Part shown: positions 43,796 through 56,311 of the stretch, piece by piece | Layout of the letters: each line of letters starts with the position of its first letter | Numbering within the stretch: position 1 is the first letter of the stretch | From: Lineolata rhizophorae | Lineage: Eukaryota; Ascomycota; Dothideomycetes; Lineolatales; Lineolataceae | NCBI GenBank assembly: GCA_010093515.1 | Contig: MU001696.1 | Coordinates: 40,054-104,053 of the forward strand | Direction of reading: 5' to 3' | Length of the DNA: 64,000 bases | Translations under genes and position numbers: made by a program | The notes under the pieces: generated by a model | Seen by the model: the letters and a program-made list of their open reading frames with translations, nothing else | Databases searched by the model: none | Told to the model about the DNA's origin: nothing

Positions 43796-46753
43796 ATGCC
43801 AAAGCCCACAGCCGACTGGGAACGGGTTGGCGATCGTTTCTACCGCAAAGTGCAGCTCTATACTGCCATCTTCGACCCAGACCTCGAACTCGAGAATTTC
43901 GTGGTTGCCGGAGCGCCGTACAGCGGTGCCGTTGGTACGCCAGACGCGCTCCTTCATTCAGTTGCCTCGTTCTCGTGAATTCGTGTCCTGCCTAGCCGGT
44001 GGATCAACTAATCCCGCTCGTAGCATTCTACCGAGACGAAACCCGCCTCCAGGCATTCCGTGGAGCCCAAGCCGCGAAGTCTGGCATCGACATATACAGC
44101 TGCGCAGGGAAGCTCCTGAGGCGAATCAACGTACGAGTTAGTTCTTTTGTTGGTTGTCACGTGATGCGCGTCATGTTACTAATGCAGAACTTCACATGCG
44201 CATAGTTCGATAAGGGATCCATCAGGGGACTTGGCTGGTCAGACGATGAAAAGCTGTTGGTCGTAACGGAAGATGGCACCGTGAGGTGCTACTACAATCT
44301 CCAAGGCGACTTTATCCCGTTTACCCTTGGCCATGTAGGTATTTCCCATTTCGCATTCAGGGACTTATCATATCCCTTGGACATTGCGCAATTGCGTGAG
44401 TTTCTTGGAAATGAGTGCAGAATTACTAAGGCGCTATAGGGTTCTGACGAATATGGTGTAAAAAGTTGCCGCTTTTGGTCGTCCGGTTTCGTGGCCCTCC
44501 TTGGCAACAATCAACTAGTTTCCGTCTCGCGCTATGACGAACCAAGGCCGAAGCTCCTAGCTACGCCCAGTGTCCCCGAAGGAAGCAACGGAGACGTGGT
44601 CTCGTGGGCACTAATCCCTCCCGCGTATGCGCTCTCTCGCTCTGTAGAGGTCCTGCTAGCAATCAGAGAAACCATTCTTGTAGTCGACGCGTCCGGCGTG
44701 GAAGACCATAAGCTGCAAAATGGACCATTCAGACACATCAGCGTATCGCCCAATGGCAAGTTCGTTGCCTTGTACACAGACGATAGTCGTGTCTGGGTCG
44801 TTAGCAGTGACTTCCAGAACCGTTTAAGCGAGTATGATTCGCGTGCCAGGACGATCCCGAAGGATATGCAATGGTGCGGAAACAACGCTGTTGTACTGGC
44901 ATGGGAAGATGAAGTGCACGTGGTTGGGCCTAATGGCGCTGCCGCAAAGTATGTTGATCGCTCCCCTTTCGTATGTGGACTTTATGGGAATGCCTGCGAC
45001 ATGACTCCAGTCGTGGGCTGCTAAGCCTCTCTAAATCGTATACTTACCTTGATTCAGGTTTTATTACGACGGCTGTGTACATCTCATACCTGACATTGAT
45101 GGTGTGCGGCTGCTCACCAACGACGTATGCGAGTTTCTGCACAAGGTTCCCGACGTGACAGAAGAAACATTCCGCTTGGGATCCACATCGCCGGCTTCGG
45201 TCTTGCTTGATGCAGTTGACCAACTCGAGAGGAAGTCCCCTAAAGCTGATGATAATATCCAGCTCATCCGTGAAAATCTCGACGAAGCCGTTGATACGTG
45301 CGTCAGAGCGGCCGGCCATGAGTTTAGCATCCATTGGCAGAAGCAGCTACTCAAAGCAGCTTCGTTTGGGAAGTCTGTACTTGATCTATACAACAGCGAT
45401 GATTTCGTAGATATGTGCGAGACTCTCCGAGTCCTGAATGCTGTCCGTTTCTACGAAATCGGCTTCCCTCTCTCCTACGAGCAGTATATGCGTCTCACGC
45501 CGTCCGCCCTCCTCGACCGTCTCCTCAACCGCCACGAATACCTCCTTGCCCTTCGTATCGCATCTTACCTACGCCTCCCAACTGACCGCATCCACGTACA
45601 CTGGGCATGTGAGAAAGTGCGGCTATCCTCGGACCCCGAAGATGCCATCGCCGCCGATGTAGTCGGCAAGCTGTCATCGCAACGCGGAATCTCGTACGAG
45701 CAAATCGCGCGCGCAGCATATGACGAAGGGCGTTCGCGCCTAGCCACCGAGCTCCTCGACCACGAACCGCGGCCCGGCCGCCAAGTGCCACTGCTACTAG
45801 GCATGGGTGAGGACCGCGTAGCGCTCGACAAGGCGCTCGAGAGCGGCGACTCGGACCTAACGTTCTGGGTGCTGCTGCAGCTGCAGCGCAAGCTGGCTCA
45901 GCCGGCCTTCTTCCGCACCATCAGCAGCCGGCCGGTCGCGGCCGCGCTGGTCGAGTCGAGCGCTTGGGACGCCGGCTCGAGGGAGCTGCTCAAGGACTTG
46001 TACTACCAGGACGACCGCCGACTCGAGGGCGCGAATCTGCTGTTCAAGGAGGCGCTCGAATGCCGCGGCGAGCAGGCGGCTGTCGCGAGGGCGGATAAGC
46101 TCAAGTTGGCGGTTAAACTCCTGCACGATTCGCGCGAACACGCGGGCCATGTCAAGGCGATTGAGGAGGCGCAGCGGTTGCTCAGGATGCAGGAGGGCCT
46201 CGATAGGGATGCGGCCACCGCGCCCGGCGGGGCGGGCGGCGACGTCTTCACCGGGCTTAGCGTGCACGAGACGATGTTCCGCCTTGTCAAGATGGGGAAT
46301 TCCAAGCGTGCGCTCAAGATGCAGTCGGAGTTCAAGGTGCCGGATCGCATGTTTTGGTGGATTAGACTGCGGGCGCTGGTTGCGGCTAGGCATTGGAACG
46401 AGTTGGAGGAGCTCGGAAGAGGGAAGAAGAGTCCGATTGGGTGGGAGGTGAGTTTCCTTTCGAGATGCTTCTGGAACGGTGGTCTAACCTCTGCCTTGTA
46501 GCCTTTCTTCAATGAGGTCCTCGCTGCCGGAAATACCCGTGTGGCGTCGGTGTTCATACCAAAGTGCACGTCGTTGCCCCACACGGATCGCATCGAGATG
46601 TGGGTGAAGTGCGGGATGATGGTGAAGGCGGGCGAGGAGGCCGTGAGGGCGAAGGATCTGAATAGTTTGGAGGAGTTGAAGAGTAGGGCGTCGGGGAATT
46701 CGGTAGCGGAGATTGAGCATATGATTAGTGTTTTGAGAGGAGGTAGACGGTAG
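43796..46753 (+). CDS. VPS16: Vps16, HOPS/CORVET core subunit
   Basis: Exons 43796-43934, 44024-44130, 44206-44334, 44440-44948, 45058-46447 and 46502-46753 join in frame to 841 residues, the usual Vps16 length. The start ADWERVGDRFYRKVQLY and segments GAPYSGAVAFYRDE, DIYSCAGKLLRRIN, GLGWSDDEKLLVVTEDGTVR and YYDGCVHLIPDIDGVRLLTN match the family. The N-terminal half is a beta-propeller (Vps16_N) and the C-terminal half an alpha-solenoid (Vps16_C). Vps16 binds Vps33 and is a core part of the HOPS and CORVET tethers that drive endosome and vacuole fusion. At intron 1 the distal acceptor (44023) is required; it keeps the AFYRDE frame and has CTAAT upstream as branch site. Introns are 54-109 nt. 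The protein acts on the cytosolic face of endosomes and vacuoles. Confidence 0.95.
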
Positions 46754-49132
46754 GTAATGTCCTTAGGTGACATCAGTAACCCTTTCTTTGGTGAATACCT
46801 TTGTAATTCAGGCGATTGCATGTGGTTGGCGGACGTATTACTCGTTTGGAGCTATACGGTGAAATCGGTTTGGTAGCAATTCACCCTATGAAGTTGAACA
46901 TACCTACATAGATCACTTTGTTCTATGGCGAGTTTGTATAGGTCACCTTCATCCACTCTGTCTACGCCCTACGCCCCAACCTTTAAAACATACAATCCTA
47001 TATTACAGCGTGCCATATTTCTTTGAATAGCTCACACCTATCGATACATGATTGTCGGGTATAGCATATTCATCTTGTGTTTTGTAATGAGCTCTAGAGC
47101 GTTCGCCAGGCAATCACTCTTCTATGAATTGGCTCTCCTCTATTCAGCAGGCTATTGTTCTCAACAATCGGTAGCCTATTCTTCCATGCTAGTATTCTGA
47201 ACAGGCATTGGTATTTTTTTCTAAATTTGAACCTCCTCTACGCGTTTGCTCTTGCAAGTGACACTACGGCCTCGCGTCGTTGATTCCCTTCGTACATTAT
47301 TGTTGGCTTTCGAGCTTCATTGCTACACTTCGTCCAAGGACGCTATGAAAGTATGAATGGTCTTTCAAGTTCTCATGAGGACCTATGGTATACCACTTCT
47401 CCCGAGATGCCTCCTTCCTCGCATGAAGGTCTTACTCTCTTCTTAGATAGGTTGCATACAACAGAATGCTTTTTTTTATTTTTTTTTTTTATAGAAGTTG
47501 ACATGAGTTACTCCTCTGGTACTCGACTGCCTTCATCAGCAACGCACGATGGCGGGAGGAATTTGAGGAGCAATCTGAATTTCTTGCTAGTTTTAAGGCT
47601 ATCTTTCTATATCAAATTGCAAGGGGTTGCTGCATGTAGCGAAAATGTAGGGAGCATGTTTGTTTCGCTACGTCCTCATTGCGTACCACCACTGTTGATG
47701 CATGATGCTAGCAGTACGAAGATTGCGGTGGTACAATACAGGTTGAAAGCGGCCCCTCAGTTGAGTTTAAACTTCTCCCCGCATAGACGATGGCGCTAAT
47801 TTGAAAAAGGCCGGTGTTGTACTCCACACCTAGTGGTCTTCGGGTTAGATACGCAACCTTCTCACTGGGAAGCCATACTCTTGGGTCCCCTCGTGTGCTG
47901 AAGCTGCTCATGTACGGCTGTCATTCCTCAAGCCTCAGGATCGGACTAGCAAGGAAAGATCCATTACGTAGACGGCGATGCGTTGCATCTACCAACTTGC
48001 CAGCCATCTGAACGAGTGGCCGAGGACGGAGCATAAATCAAAAATGACCACCCTCCGGGTTCATGCTTCCAGAGGGCCTAGCACGAATACCATGAAGAAC
48101 CGCAACGAATCCTGGCCAAGTGGTTCCCGGAAGAATTCAAGTTAACCCGCCCTCCGGCCACCCCGCCGCGCCAGCCAAAAAATCCTGCTAGCGATTTTCC
48201 GAAAGACTACGCATATATAAGTTGTTTAGTTCCAAGTTCGGATATCCCAGCGGTAATAGAACTGCGAACCCACCCTTTCACCTTGAAAGGTCCTGGGTTC
48301 GAGCCGCATAGGTAGCATAAATAGAAGCCCGCCGCCGCCCAACATGTACATATTTTTGCTTTTTTTTCCCTTTTGCCAGAATTAAATTCTCTGATGCGCG
48401 AGGGCTCTTTTTTTAACTTTTCAAAAGTTGTCTGATCTTTGGTTGAGATGATATGACGCGTTGAAGTTCAAAATTTTGTTCTGATGCGCGACGCGGTGGT
48501 GAGGCAAAAGTTGGCGTAGCGGCGAGGGCTGCCAACATTTCACACTGCCCACACCACAAGCACGTCGTAACATCTACGACTTGATTAGGAACTAAGCTGA
48601 AATCTAAATAAATGCGTCGCAGTAATCCAAGCTCAAAGCAATTCAAGCGTCTCTCGTCTCCTGCAAGTCTAAACTCTCGAGATCTTGCCACCGGTGGACT
48701 TAGAGCTGTGCGAATCTAGCAACGGGATTTGCAGCGCCAATTGTCCCGCCTCGGGCACATGAAGTACTTAGGATATAGAATCGTTATGCCTAGATTGTAT
48801 ATCGTGAAAGGTGCGGTAGGTAGCTAGCTCTCCTCTCATCTAACACTTCGCTTTCATCTGGGCTTCAAGCATCAAATACCAGAAGCTGTTAGGACTAACC
48901 TGGGAGGACAATCCACACGATCGGCGCAACCAAAGTCGAGAGAAAACTCACGTCGTATAACTTTTGGAAGTGATTAAATCTTGCATGGGAATTACTCCAG
49001 ATAATATACTGTACAAACCATATGAGCACAGAACTTTCCTGCACATTCAACGTGCTTTTTCCCATCTCATACATCTAGTCATCTAAATACGCTGTCTGGC
49101 CCTCCCATCCCGAAAGGCTCAGTCTCAAATTT
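46754..49132. other. large intergenic region with a tRNA-like unit
   Basis: The region lies between convergent genes. It is AT-rich with several T runs (e.g. 47470-47489). The only structured item is a tRNA-like unit at 48239-48312 (separate entry). Frames of up to 159 codons (e.g. 47320-47799 plus) are low-complexity and not protein-like. An old, decayed repeat could lie here but I cannot identify one. Confidence 0.5.
48212..48367 (+). ncRNA. tRNA-like Pol III unit (tRNA pseudogene or SINE-like)
   Basis: GGTTCGAGCC at 48296-48305 matches a Pol III B box. An approximate A box/D-arm (CCAGCGGTAATAGAACTG) starts about 50 bp upstream, at 48247. Between them CCCTTTCACC resembles the anticodon loop of tRNA-Glu(TTC). 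TATATAA lies at about 48213-48219, and a T8 terminator at 48360-48367. The T stem does not pair well and the distance from anticodon loop to T loop is about two bases too long, so it is not an intact tRNA. Confidence 0.3.
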
Positions 49133-50462
49133 TCAAAATTCCCTCCTCCTCCAACCCCAAAAAGCCCTCCACGGCAACTTCCACTCCCGCCCTCTCACCC
49201 TACGATCCCACACATCGAAATCCGCCCTCTGCAACCGTTCCAACCACAGCCCCACTGCCACGCCCTGCATCAAGATGCCAAAGCCCCTCTCCAACTCCCT
49301 CTCCGCCTCCGCCATATCACCGCCCAAGCCGCCTCCTGCAGAAGCATACCTCGCCGCGTCCTCGACTGCCAGGTCCTCTTCATGCTCGAACGCATGCCCC
49401 GGCTCGCGTCCCGCCCTAATGGCCTGCGCCAGCTCCCTCGCCGCGCGCAGATGGTCGTGGGCGCGGGTCGCGACCGCAAACACGGCGTCGCGAACATTTT
49501 CGGCGCCCGGCCCATACCTATACAGGTCCTCGTCCCTGACGCCGCAGTCGGCCAAGGTGCTCAACGGCAGCGGCAGGGCCGTCCGACTGGTCCCCAGCGG
49601 AGCCAGGCCCGCGGCCTGGGGCGTGTTCCCCCTCTGGGCCCGCGGCGCGCCCTCGACCAGCAGCGGCAGCCCCCGTAGCGCCGCCACGATGCCCTGCGCC
49701 TTGCCGACGTGGCTCGCCACGTGGTCGACGTGCGGGTGCGCGACCCGCGCCGCGCTCAGCGTCAGGTACAGCAGGCTGGCGTACGTGGTCTCGGCGTGGG
49801 CGTCGAGCGCGTCGGGCGTCGCCGGCGGCGGGGCCTCGACCCGAGATGCGCGCGCCGAGAGGAGGCGGCGCAGGCGGGGCAGCGAGAGTACCGGTGCCTT
49901 ATATGCGGACGTCGCGCCGCGGGAGCCGGAGCCGGAGCCGGAACTGCTACCGGCGGACGGCGAGGACGCCGCGGCGGCGGCGGCGTGCGCGAGTAGTGTC
50001 GCGATGGGCTCTTTGGGCGCGGCGTGCGGCGGCGTCAGCGCGGCGGACACGGCGTCCTGCCAGAAGCGGTAGCGCAGGGCGGCGACGGCGGGCGTGCTGG
50101 CGGCGTCGGGGATCAGGGCGGTCTCGACGTTGAGGGCGCGCAGGGCGAGGTAGGCGTCGAGCGCGGGCGGGGGGACGAAGGCGCGGAGGACGTGCGAGGG
50201 GTGGTCGTGGGTGCTTTTTTTCCCGAGGCTTGTCAGCGGCGGGCGTAATCGGAGGAATAGGGAGGACGTGGTACCGCAGGAGGTCTGAGCAGTATGCGCG
50301 CGCCTTTTGGACTTCTTGCTCGTTGGGAGGCGCCGCAGCGGGCTTGGTGTAGGTCGTTGCGGCGCTGGCGGCCGTGTCGATGTGCCGTCTGGGGGGTAGC
50401 ACGGGGGTTATCCGTAGGGCGCGTGGCGCAATTGCGCCTGTGGGCGGCAGCCTTGGAGGCAT
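49133..50462 (-). CDS. NDUFAF6-like complex I assembly factor (squalene/phytoene synthase fold)
   Basis: Exon 1 is 50462-50275 and exon 2 is 50213-49133; 422 residues. The ATG at 50462 begins a basic, Pro/Arg-rich presequence (MPPRLPPTGAIAPRALRI), suggesting mitochondrial import. VQKARAYCSDLLR at the end of exon 1 continues in exon 2 as THDHPSHVLRAFVPP, ALDAYLALRALNVETALIPD and ALRYRFWQDAV, the conserved start of the trans-isoprenyl-diphosphate-synthase-like family of NDUFAF6. The acceptor is an A-rich GAAAAAAAG, unusual but required for the frame. The Asp-rich catalytic motifs of true phytoene synthases are not evident, in keeping with an assembly role in respiratory complex I. An Ala/Ser/Gly insertion near residues 160-200 and extra C-terminal length make it longer than the animal protein (about 330 residues). 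It is transcribed divergently from RAD5. Confidence 0.82.
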
Positions 50463-50808
50463 GTTCACGCGCGCAGGTGGAGCGAGCAACGATTGAGCCG
50501 CATCGTGGGCGGCGGCGAGCGAATTCAAGAGCTTCGTCCGCGTCGCGTGTATAAATCCGGGGATGACGTCGGAACGAGCCCGGGATTATGCGAGCCAACG
50601 GCGCAGTCCCGTGTTAGCGCGTCGCCCGCTTTCCGCGTGCCTCTTTGCCGGCGGGCGCGTCTCGCGTCTTGTCCCCATCGTCCGTCTATTTCCGCCACGC
50701 CTGCAGCCTCTCGACTCGCTCCTTGGTTGACATCAGAGAACCGATTTCTAGACTGAACACATGCCCTTTCTTTTCCCTTTTTTGATTGCACAGTAAGCAG
50801 TATACACC
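50463..50808. promoter_or_regulatory. bidirectional promoter, NDUFAF6-like / RAD5
   Basis: Only 346 bp separate the two start codons. The segment is GC-rich up to 50700, then C/T-rich just ahead of the RAD5 start (TTTTCCCTTTTTTG near 50770). No clear TATA box is visible. Confidence 0.6.
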
Positions 50809-53800
50809 ATGCACACCCACCTCGAGAGCCGTCCAGCCAAGAAGCGCCGATTCTTCGTCGACGACCCACCACCGCGCCGCGAGCCAAGTCCTCCATCGCC
50901 GCAGCCAGCTCACCAAGATGCACCTCAAGACGCGGATATGGTCGATGCCCAGGAAGAAGGGAAAAGAGAACCGGACCAAAATAGTTCTAGAATTGGTGAC
51001 ACTGCAGGTAGCGCCAGGGGTTTCAACGCGGACGAATTCGAGGGCATTCTCGGCAGGCGTCTGCCGGCCGAAGAGCTCAATGGCCTCCATGCCGCCAGCG
51101 GAGGGGATGTTTGCAAAGGTACAGACAGGACAGGCCCGCTCCAATGACGTCCAGCTATATCAAAAAGAGCAATTCCATGCTAACCCCCGTTTCTAGCCAT
51201 TAACATATACTTCGACGACTCCCGACCAAACCCGTCCTTCGACGTCCTCCCGCACTCACCCGCCCAGGTCTCCTTGCCCAGCTCAACTCCATCTCCCCCA
51301 GCCCTCTCTCAAGTAGCCGCGCCTTCAACCAATTTCGTATCCGACACCAACGACACTACATCCACGCCTCCGCACACTGCTAAGCCTCCGCCGCAGCAAC
51401 GGCAAGAATACGCTCCAGCCCTCGCCGCCATGCCCGCAAAACGATACGTCGGCGCCTTCGGCGTCGCCGGCTGGACAACGCGCAGCGGGCACGGCCTGCT
51501 GAGCGCGGGCGAGCACGTCGGCATCGAGCGCAGCCGGTCCGAAGCGGCCGCCGTGCTGCGTCTCGGGCAGGCCGGCCTCAGCGCCAGCGCAAACCTCGCC
51601 AGCGTGGTCGCGCCGTTGCGGGGCCGCGGAGGGACCACGCAGGCGCGGCAGGACGTCGTGGTGCGGTTCACGAACGCGCGGGGCGCGGAGGTGGGGCGAC
51701 TGGAGAACGAGAGCGCCGTGTGGATTAGCGCGCTGTTGGACCAGGGCGTGTGTTCGTTCGAAGGCACCTGCGTCTACGTGCCGGAGGGGAGGGTCAGGAC
51801 GGGGGAGACGGTGTTTTTGCAGCTGAGGGCGTATTTGTTGAGGGATGCGTTCAGGAATGAACCGTTTGTGAGGGAAAAGGCAGGCGCGGAGAAGAAGGTA
51901 TGGGGGGAGGGAAAGGAGACGCCGCAGGATAGGCTACTGCGGTGGAAGCAGATTGGATTGGTCAAGTTGTTCGATGAGCTTGGGTTAGCGCCGAGTACGG
52001 CGGCGAGTACGGGGCTGGGTGGAGACAAGAACGAGGACGAGAAAAGTAAGAGGAAGGGACTATTGCAGGCGGTAGAGAGCGCCGAGCAATCTGAGCAGCA
52101 GTCATCTTCCACGCAGAAGAAGTCGGGGGCGAAAGAGGAGTCCGCCGGAGGCGGTGGCTCCTCGCCATCCTCGCCCGAGGAACAAGAGGACGGCAAAGAG
52201 CTTGAGCAGGACCAGCTCGATACCTTGTATAAAAAGGCGCAGTCCTTTGACTTTTTCACCCCCGAGGCACAACCTGCTGGCTCGTTTGCTATGCACCTGC
52301 GCAAATATCAAAAGCAGGCCCTACATTGGTTAATCAGCAAGGAGAAGGAACGCAAAGCGGAGCATAAAGAGATGTCGATGCATCCGCTCTGGGAGGAGTA
52401 TACATGGCCGACGAAGGACGTGGATGACAAGGACCTACCGGCCGTGGAAGGGGTGGACAAGTTTTACATCAATCCGTATAGTGGTGAGATGAGCCTCGAG
52501 TTTCCAGTGCAGGATCAGAATTGTTTGGGTGGAATTTTGGCTGATGGTATGATCTGACTGTCCGATATCCATTACAGCCGGATTCACTGACTCTCTTTAC
52601 AGAAATGGGTCTTGGAAAGACTATCGAAATGCTTGGTCTCATACACTCGCATAAATCAGACATTGCCCAGGCCGCAGCCGATGCTTCTGCTAACAACGCT
52701 ACCGCACTCCTTCCCCGCCTACCTAAATCGATGGCCGATATCGAGCCTGCTCCTGCCACTACGCTAGTCGTGGCGCCAATGTCTCTTCTTGCTCAATGGC
52801 AGAGCGAGGCTGAAAAGGCCTCTCGACCTGGTACTCTCAAAGTGTTGGTTTACTACGGCAACGACCGCTCCTTCGACCTTCGAAAGCAATGCTGTGCCGC
52901 CAACGTAGCCAATGCGCCCAACCTCATCATAACATCTTACGGAACCGTCCTATCCGAGTACCACCAAGTTGCGGACCTAACATCGCGTTCCACTGGTCTC
53001 GGCGGCGGGGACCGCAGCTCGCACGGCGGTCTTTTCTCCGTGGACTACTTCCGGGTCATCTTAGACGAGGCGCACCACATCAAGAACCGTCAGTCCAAAA
53101 CGGCCAAAGCATGTTACGAGATCGCGGCAACCCACCGGTGGGTGCTGACGGGCACACCCATCGTCAACCGCCTCGAGGATCTCTTCTCGCTCGTCCGCTT
53201 CCTGCGCGTCCAGCCCTGGTCTAACTTCTCGTTTTGGAAGACCTTTATCACGCTTCCCTTCGAGGCCCGCGACTTTATCCGCGCACTCAACGTCGTGCAA
53301 ACTGTCCTCGAACCCCTTGTTCTACGTCGCACCAAGAGCATGCGTACGCCCGATGGAGAGCCACTTGTACCGCTGCCCCCTAGACATATCCACATCGAGC
53401 ATGTCGATCTCGGCCCCGAGGAGCGCGATGTCTATAACTATGTTTTCCTACGCGCACAACGCACCTTCGAAGACACAATAGACTCGGGCCCGGGCGGCGT
53501 CCAAGCCGTCATGAAAAGCTACACGTCCATCCTCGCACAGATCATGCGGCTCCGGCAGAGCTGCTGCCACCCGGTGTTAGTGCGGCACGCGGGCATAGTG
53601 GCGGACGAGGAGGAGGCCAAAGCGGCGAAGGAAGCCGCCGACGGGCTCGCGGACGATGTCGATTTGGCTGGTCTGGTCGACCGCTTCTCCGCAGCTGTGG
53701 AAAACGCAGAGAAGAGTGTCGGCGGCGATGATGGCATTTCTCCCTCGCAGGAAGATGAGAACGTGGTCTCGGCCTCGCGCTTCGGCGCCACCGTGCTGCG

Positions 53801-54863
53801 CGAGATTCAAGAAGGCAGAGATAAAGAGTGCCCGCTGTGCTGCGAGCCGCCATCGGCCGGCCGCGGGCAGGCCGTTGTCGCCGGATGCTGGCATAGCGCG
53901 TGTTTAGAGTGCGTGCGTGACCATCTCGAGCATGAGAAGGGGCGCGGAGACGGGACGGCGAGGTGTTGGGATTGTAGGGCGACGATCGGGAAGGGCGACG
54001 TGTTCGAGGTGGTGAGGGACGAGGACCACGCAGACGTCATCGAAGACGGCGAAGGAGGGAACGCATCGGACCCAGATTCCGATTCAGAGTCCGCCCCGTC
54101 CGAGGGCGAAGATGGCCCTGCCAACGACGACGGGCCCGTCCACTCGTCGCCCGCTGCCATCCGTCCGAAGCCCGTCCGCACGCCCTCCCAGAGAATCACC
54201 CTGCGCCGCATCAACCCCATCCACACCACGTCGGCCAAAACGTCGGCGCTGCTCTCCCATCTCCGCCGGCTGCGCCGCCGCCACCCCCGCGCCAAGGCCG
54301 TCGTCTTCTCGCAGTTCACGTCCTTCCTCGACGTGCTGGAGGCGGCGCTGACGCGCGCCGGGCTGCGGCACCTGCGCTTCGACGGCAGCATGAGCCAGCG
54401 CGAGCGCGCGGCAGTGCTGCGCACGTTCGCCGGCGAGGACGAGGCCGCGCAAGGGGCCGTGCTGCTCATCAGCCTCAAGGCGGGAGGTGTCGGCCTCAAC
54501 CTTACCGCTGCGAGGCACGTCTTTGTCATGGATCCGTGGTGGAGCTGGGCCGTGGAGGCGCAGGCTATCGATAGGGTACATCGTATGGGGCAGGTGGGGA
54601 GGGTGAGGGTTACGAGGTTTGTGGTTAGGGGGAGCATTGAGGAGAAGATGTTGAGGATTCAGGAGAGGAAGAAGTTTATGTGAGTGTTTCTGAACAATGC
54701 CCTTATTTGTTGTTCGGGATTTTTTCTGGTTTATTTTTGTTGTGCGGCTCGGCGTGCTGACGTAGGTTTCTTGCGTGCCTCTAGAGCGAGTTCCTTGGGC
54801 ATGATGAGCGATGAGGAGAAGAAGTTGCAGCGTATCGAGGATATCAAGGAGTTGCTGAGCTAA
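50809..54863 (+). CDS. RAD5: DNA repair protein RAD5 (HIRAN-SNF2-RING)
   Basis: Exons 50809-51118, 51197-52546, 52603-54679 and 54785-54863 join in frame to 1271 residues. The HIRAN domain starts near residue 185 (KRYVGAFGVAGWTTRSGHGLL). The SNF2 ATPase begins near 470 (LRKYQKQALHWL); Walker A is DEMGLGKT, split by intron 2, and the DEAH box is VILDEAHHIKNRQS near 705-718. A C3HC4-like RING (CPLCC, then GCWHSACLECV, then CWDCRA) lies inside the helicase at about 965-1015, the mark of Rad5/HLTF. The C-terminal helicase part has VFSQFTSFLD, LLISLKAGGVGLNLTAA and AIDRVHRMGQ. Rad5 polyubiquitinates PCNA with Mms2-Ubc13 and remodels stalled forks for error-free damage tolerance in the nucleus. An acidic, Ser-rich linker separates RING and helicase C. 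The last exon (26 codons) carries the conserved end KKLQRIEDIKELLS. Confidence 0.95.
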
Positions 54864-56311
54864 GTGGGGTCCGATTCGCTATCCGGTCTTTCGTATGGGC
54901 TGATTGCGTTGGGACTGGGGCTTTGTACGCTCGTATCATCCCGGTGTAGGGACTGTAAGCAGGCCTTGGGACTGTTTTTTGGTCGGTGATAATAGGGCAG
55001 GACGGGGCTTTTGGTCGCCATTTTTATTCGTTATGGTCCAAGTTAGGAGCACAACACCTGGCACAATCTGGCCGCGGGCCCTAAAGGTAGACAATTTTTT
55101 GTATGTTCATCGCGTTATTAGAGATGCCCAGACCAGTCGAGACATACCCGGTGTTGAGTTCGGGTGGCCATTTGCATTAGAACCACGTTTTGCTACATCT
55201 ACACTGTCGTGGCTGTAAATATTAATGAGCGTCGAAATTCTATTGTCGCAAGACTTCTCTATGCCATGAGCATAGTGCGAAGCAATCCCAACAACTACAA
55301 ACACCTGCGCGAACAGATACAAGTCACGCAACCAATGACGGTCCAGAGGTCACGTGTCAGTATTCAGTGTAGCCTCTCCATCGTCAACTTCCGGACTATC
55401 CACTTGGCTAGGTAAACGAGAAAAACTGGAAGCTCACATGTAAGCCAGAACAGAGAGTAAATTTTAGACAGGGATGATGTTCCAATTTGGCCTTTGGAAG
55501 CGGCCGGTCCCGGCCTTCCCACGTGGCGAGGGCGTCACATTGGGACCCGTCCCACGGTACGTACCGTAGACCACCACGACCCGAACTGGAGTAGGCAGGC
55601 ACCAAGAAAGGTCTAGGCGCTTGGCAGTCGGGATTAAGACGTCATTAAGCATTGCTAGAAAAAGAAGCAAGGCTTGTGTTTCTAGAGCGATTTGAGGGCG
55701 GGTACGTACCTAGTAAACAGGTAGATACGTGTAGTGACGGCGAGCTAGGGACCAAAAATAAAGCAGCATAATTATCAAACTACACATATCCCTCATCTTC
55801 CAAACGCACTGCCAGTTTACCGAATCCAATCAAACTTGCCAGCCTACACTAGAAACTCATGTAAACGAAAACAAAAAAAAAAAAATATACATTCAACATC
55901 AAGACATAAACTGAGATCTACGGCGCGCGCGGATTGGGTTACTTGCGGGTTAAATTGCAGCAGGAACAAGGGGACCGAGCAAGGTGCTTGCGCTACATAC
56001 GTGAACAAAAGATAAGAAGGCGGGGGATTTTGCAAATAGCAAGTGGTCGGATCCTACTCCGCCCTTCTTTTCTCTTTTCCCAAATCCATTAGACAGGAGA
56101 CAAAAAAACACGAGATAAATGTACGCGTCCAGAGGCATGGGAGACCGACGCGTCTTGATAGCCCAACAGTACGAGTGCAGCCTACAGTGCAAACTGCATG
56201 GCGCGCGCGAGCGGGGATTCCACCCCTCTCAGCCTCAACCCTTCCCTTCCCTTCCAACTTCCCATCTCACTCACTCCCTCCTCCCCAGCCACCTGGCCCC
56301 CCTCCATTAAC
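54864..56311. other. intergenic, no gene seen
   Basis: This spacer lies between the convergent RAD5 and Mpv17/PMP22 genes. An A-run occurs at 55871-55884 and a palindromic GGTACGTACC at about 55556-55565. Frames up to 104 codons are present but not protein-like. Confidence 0.55.

Noticed and set aside
44011-44024. Use of the nearer acceptor (CCTAG at 43995) for Vps16 intron 1
   Set aside because: It breaks the frame; the acceptor at 44023 restores the conserved AFYRDE segment.
47320-47799. 159-codon plus-strand frame
   Set aside because: Contains a poly-Phe stretch from a T run and no family resemblance.
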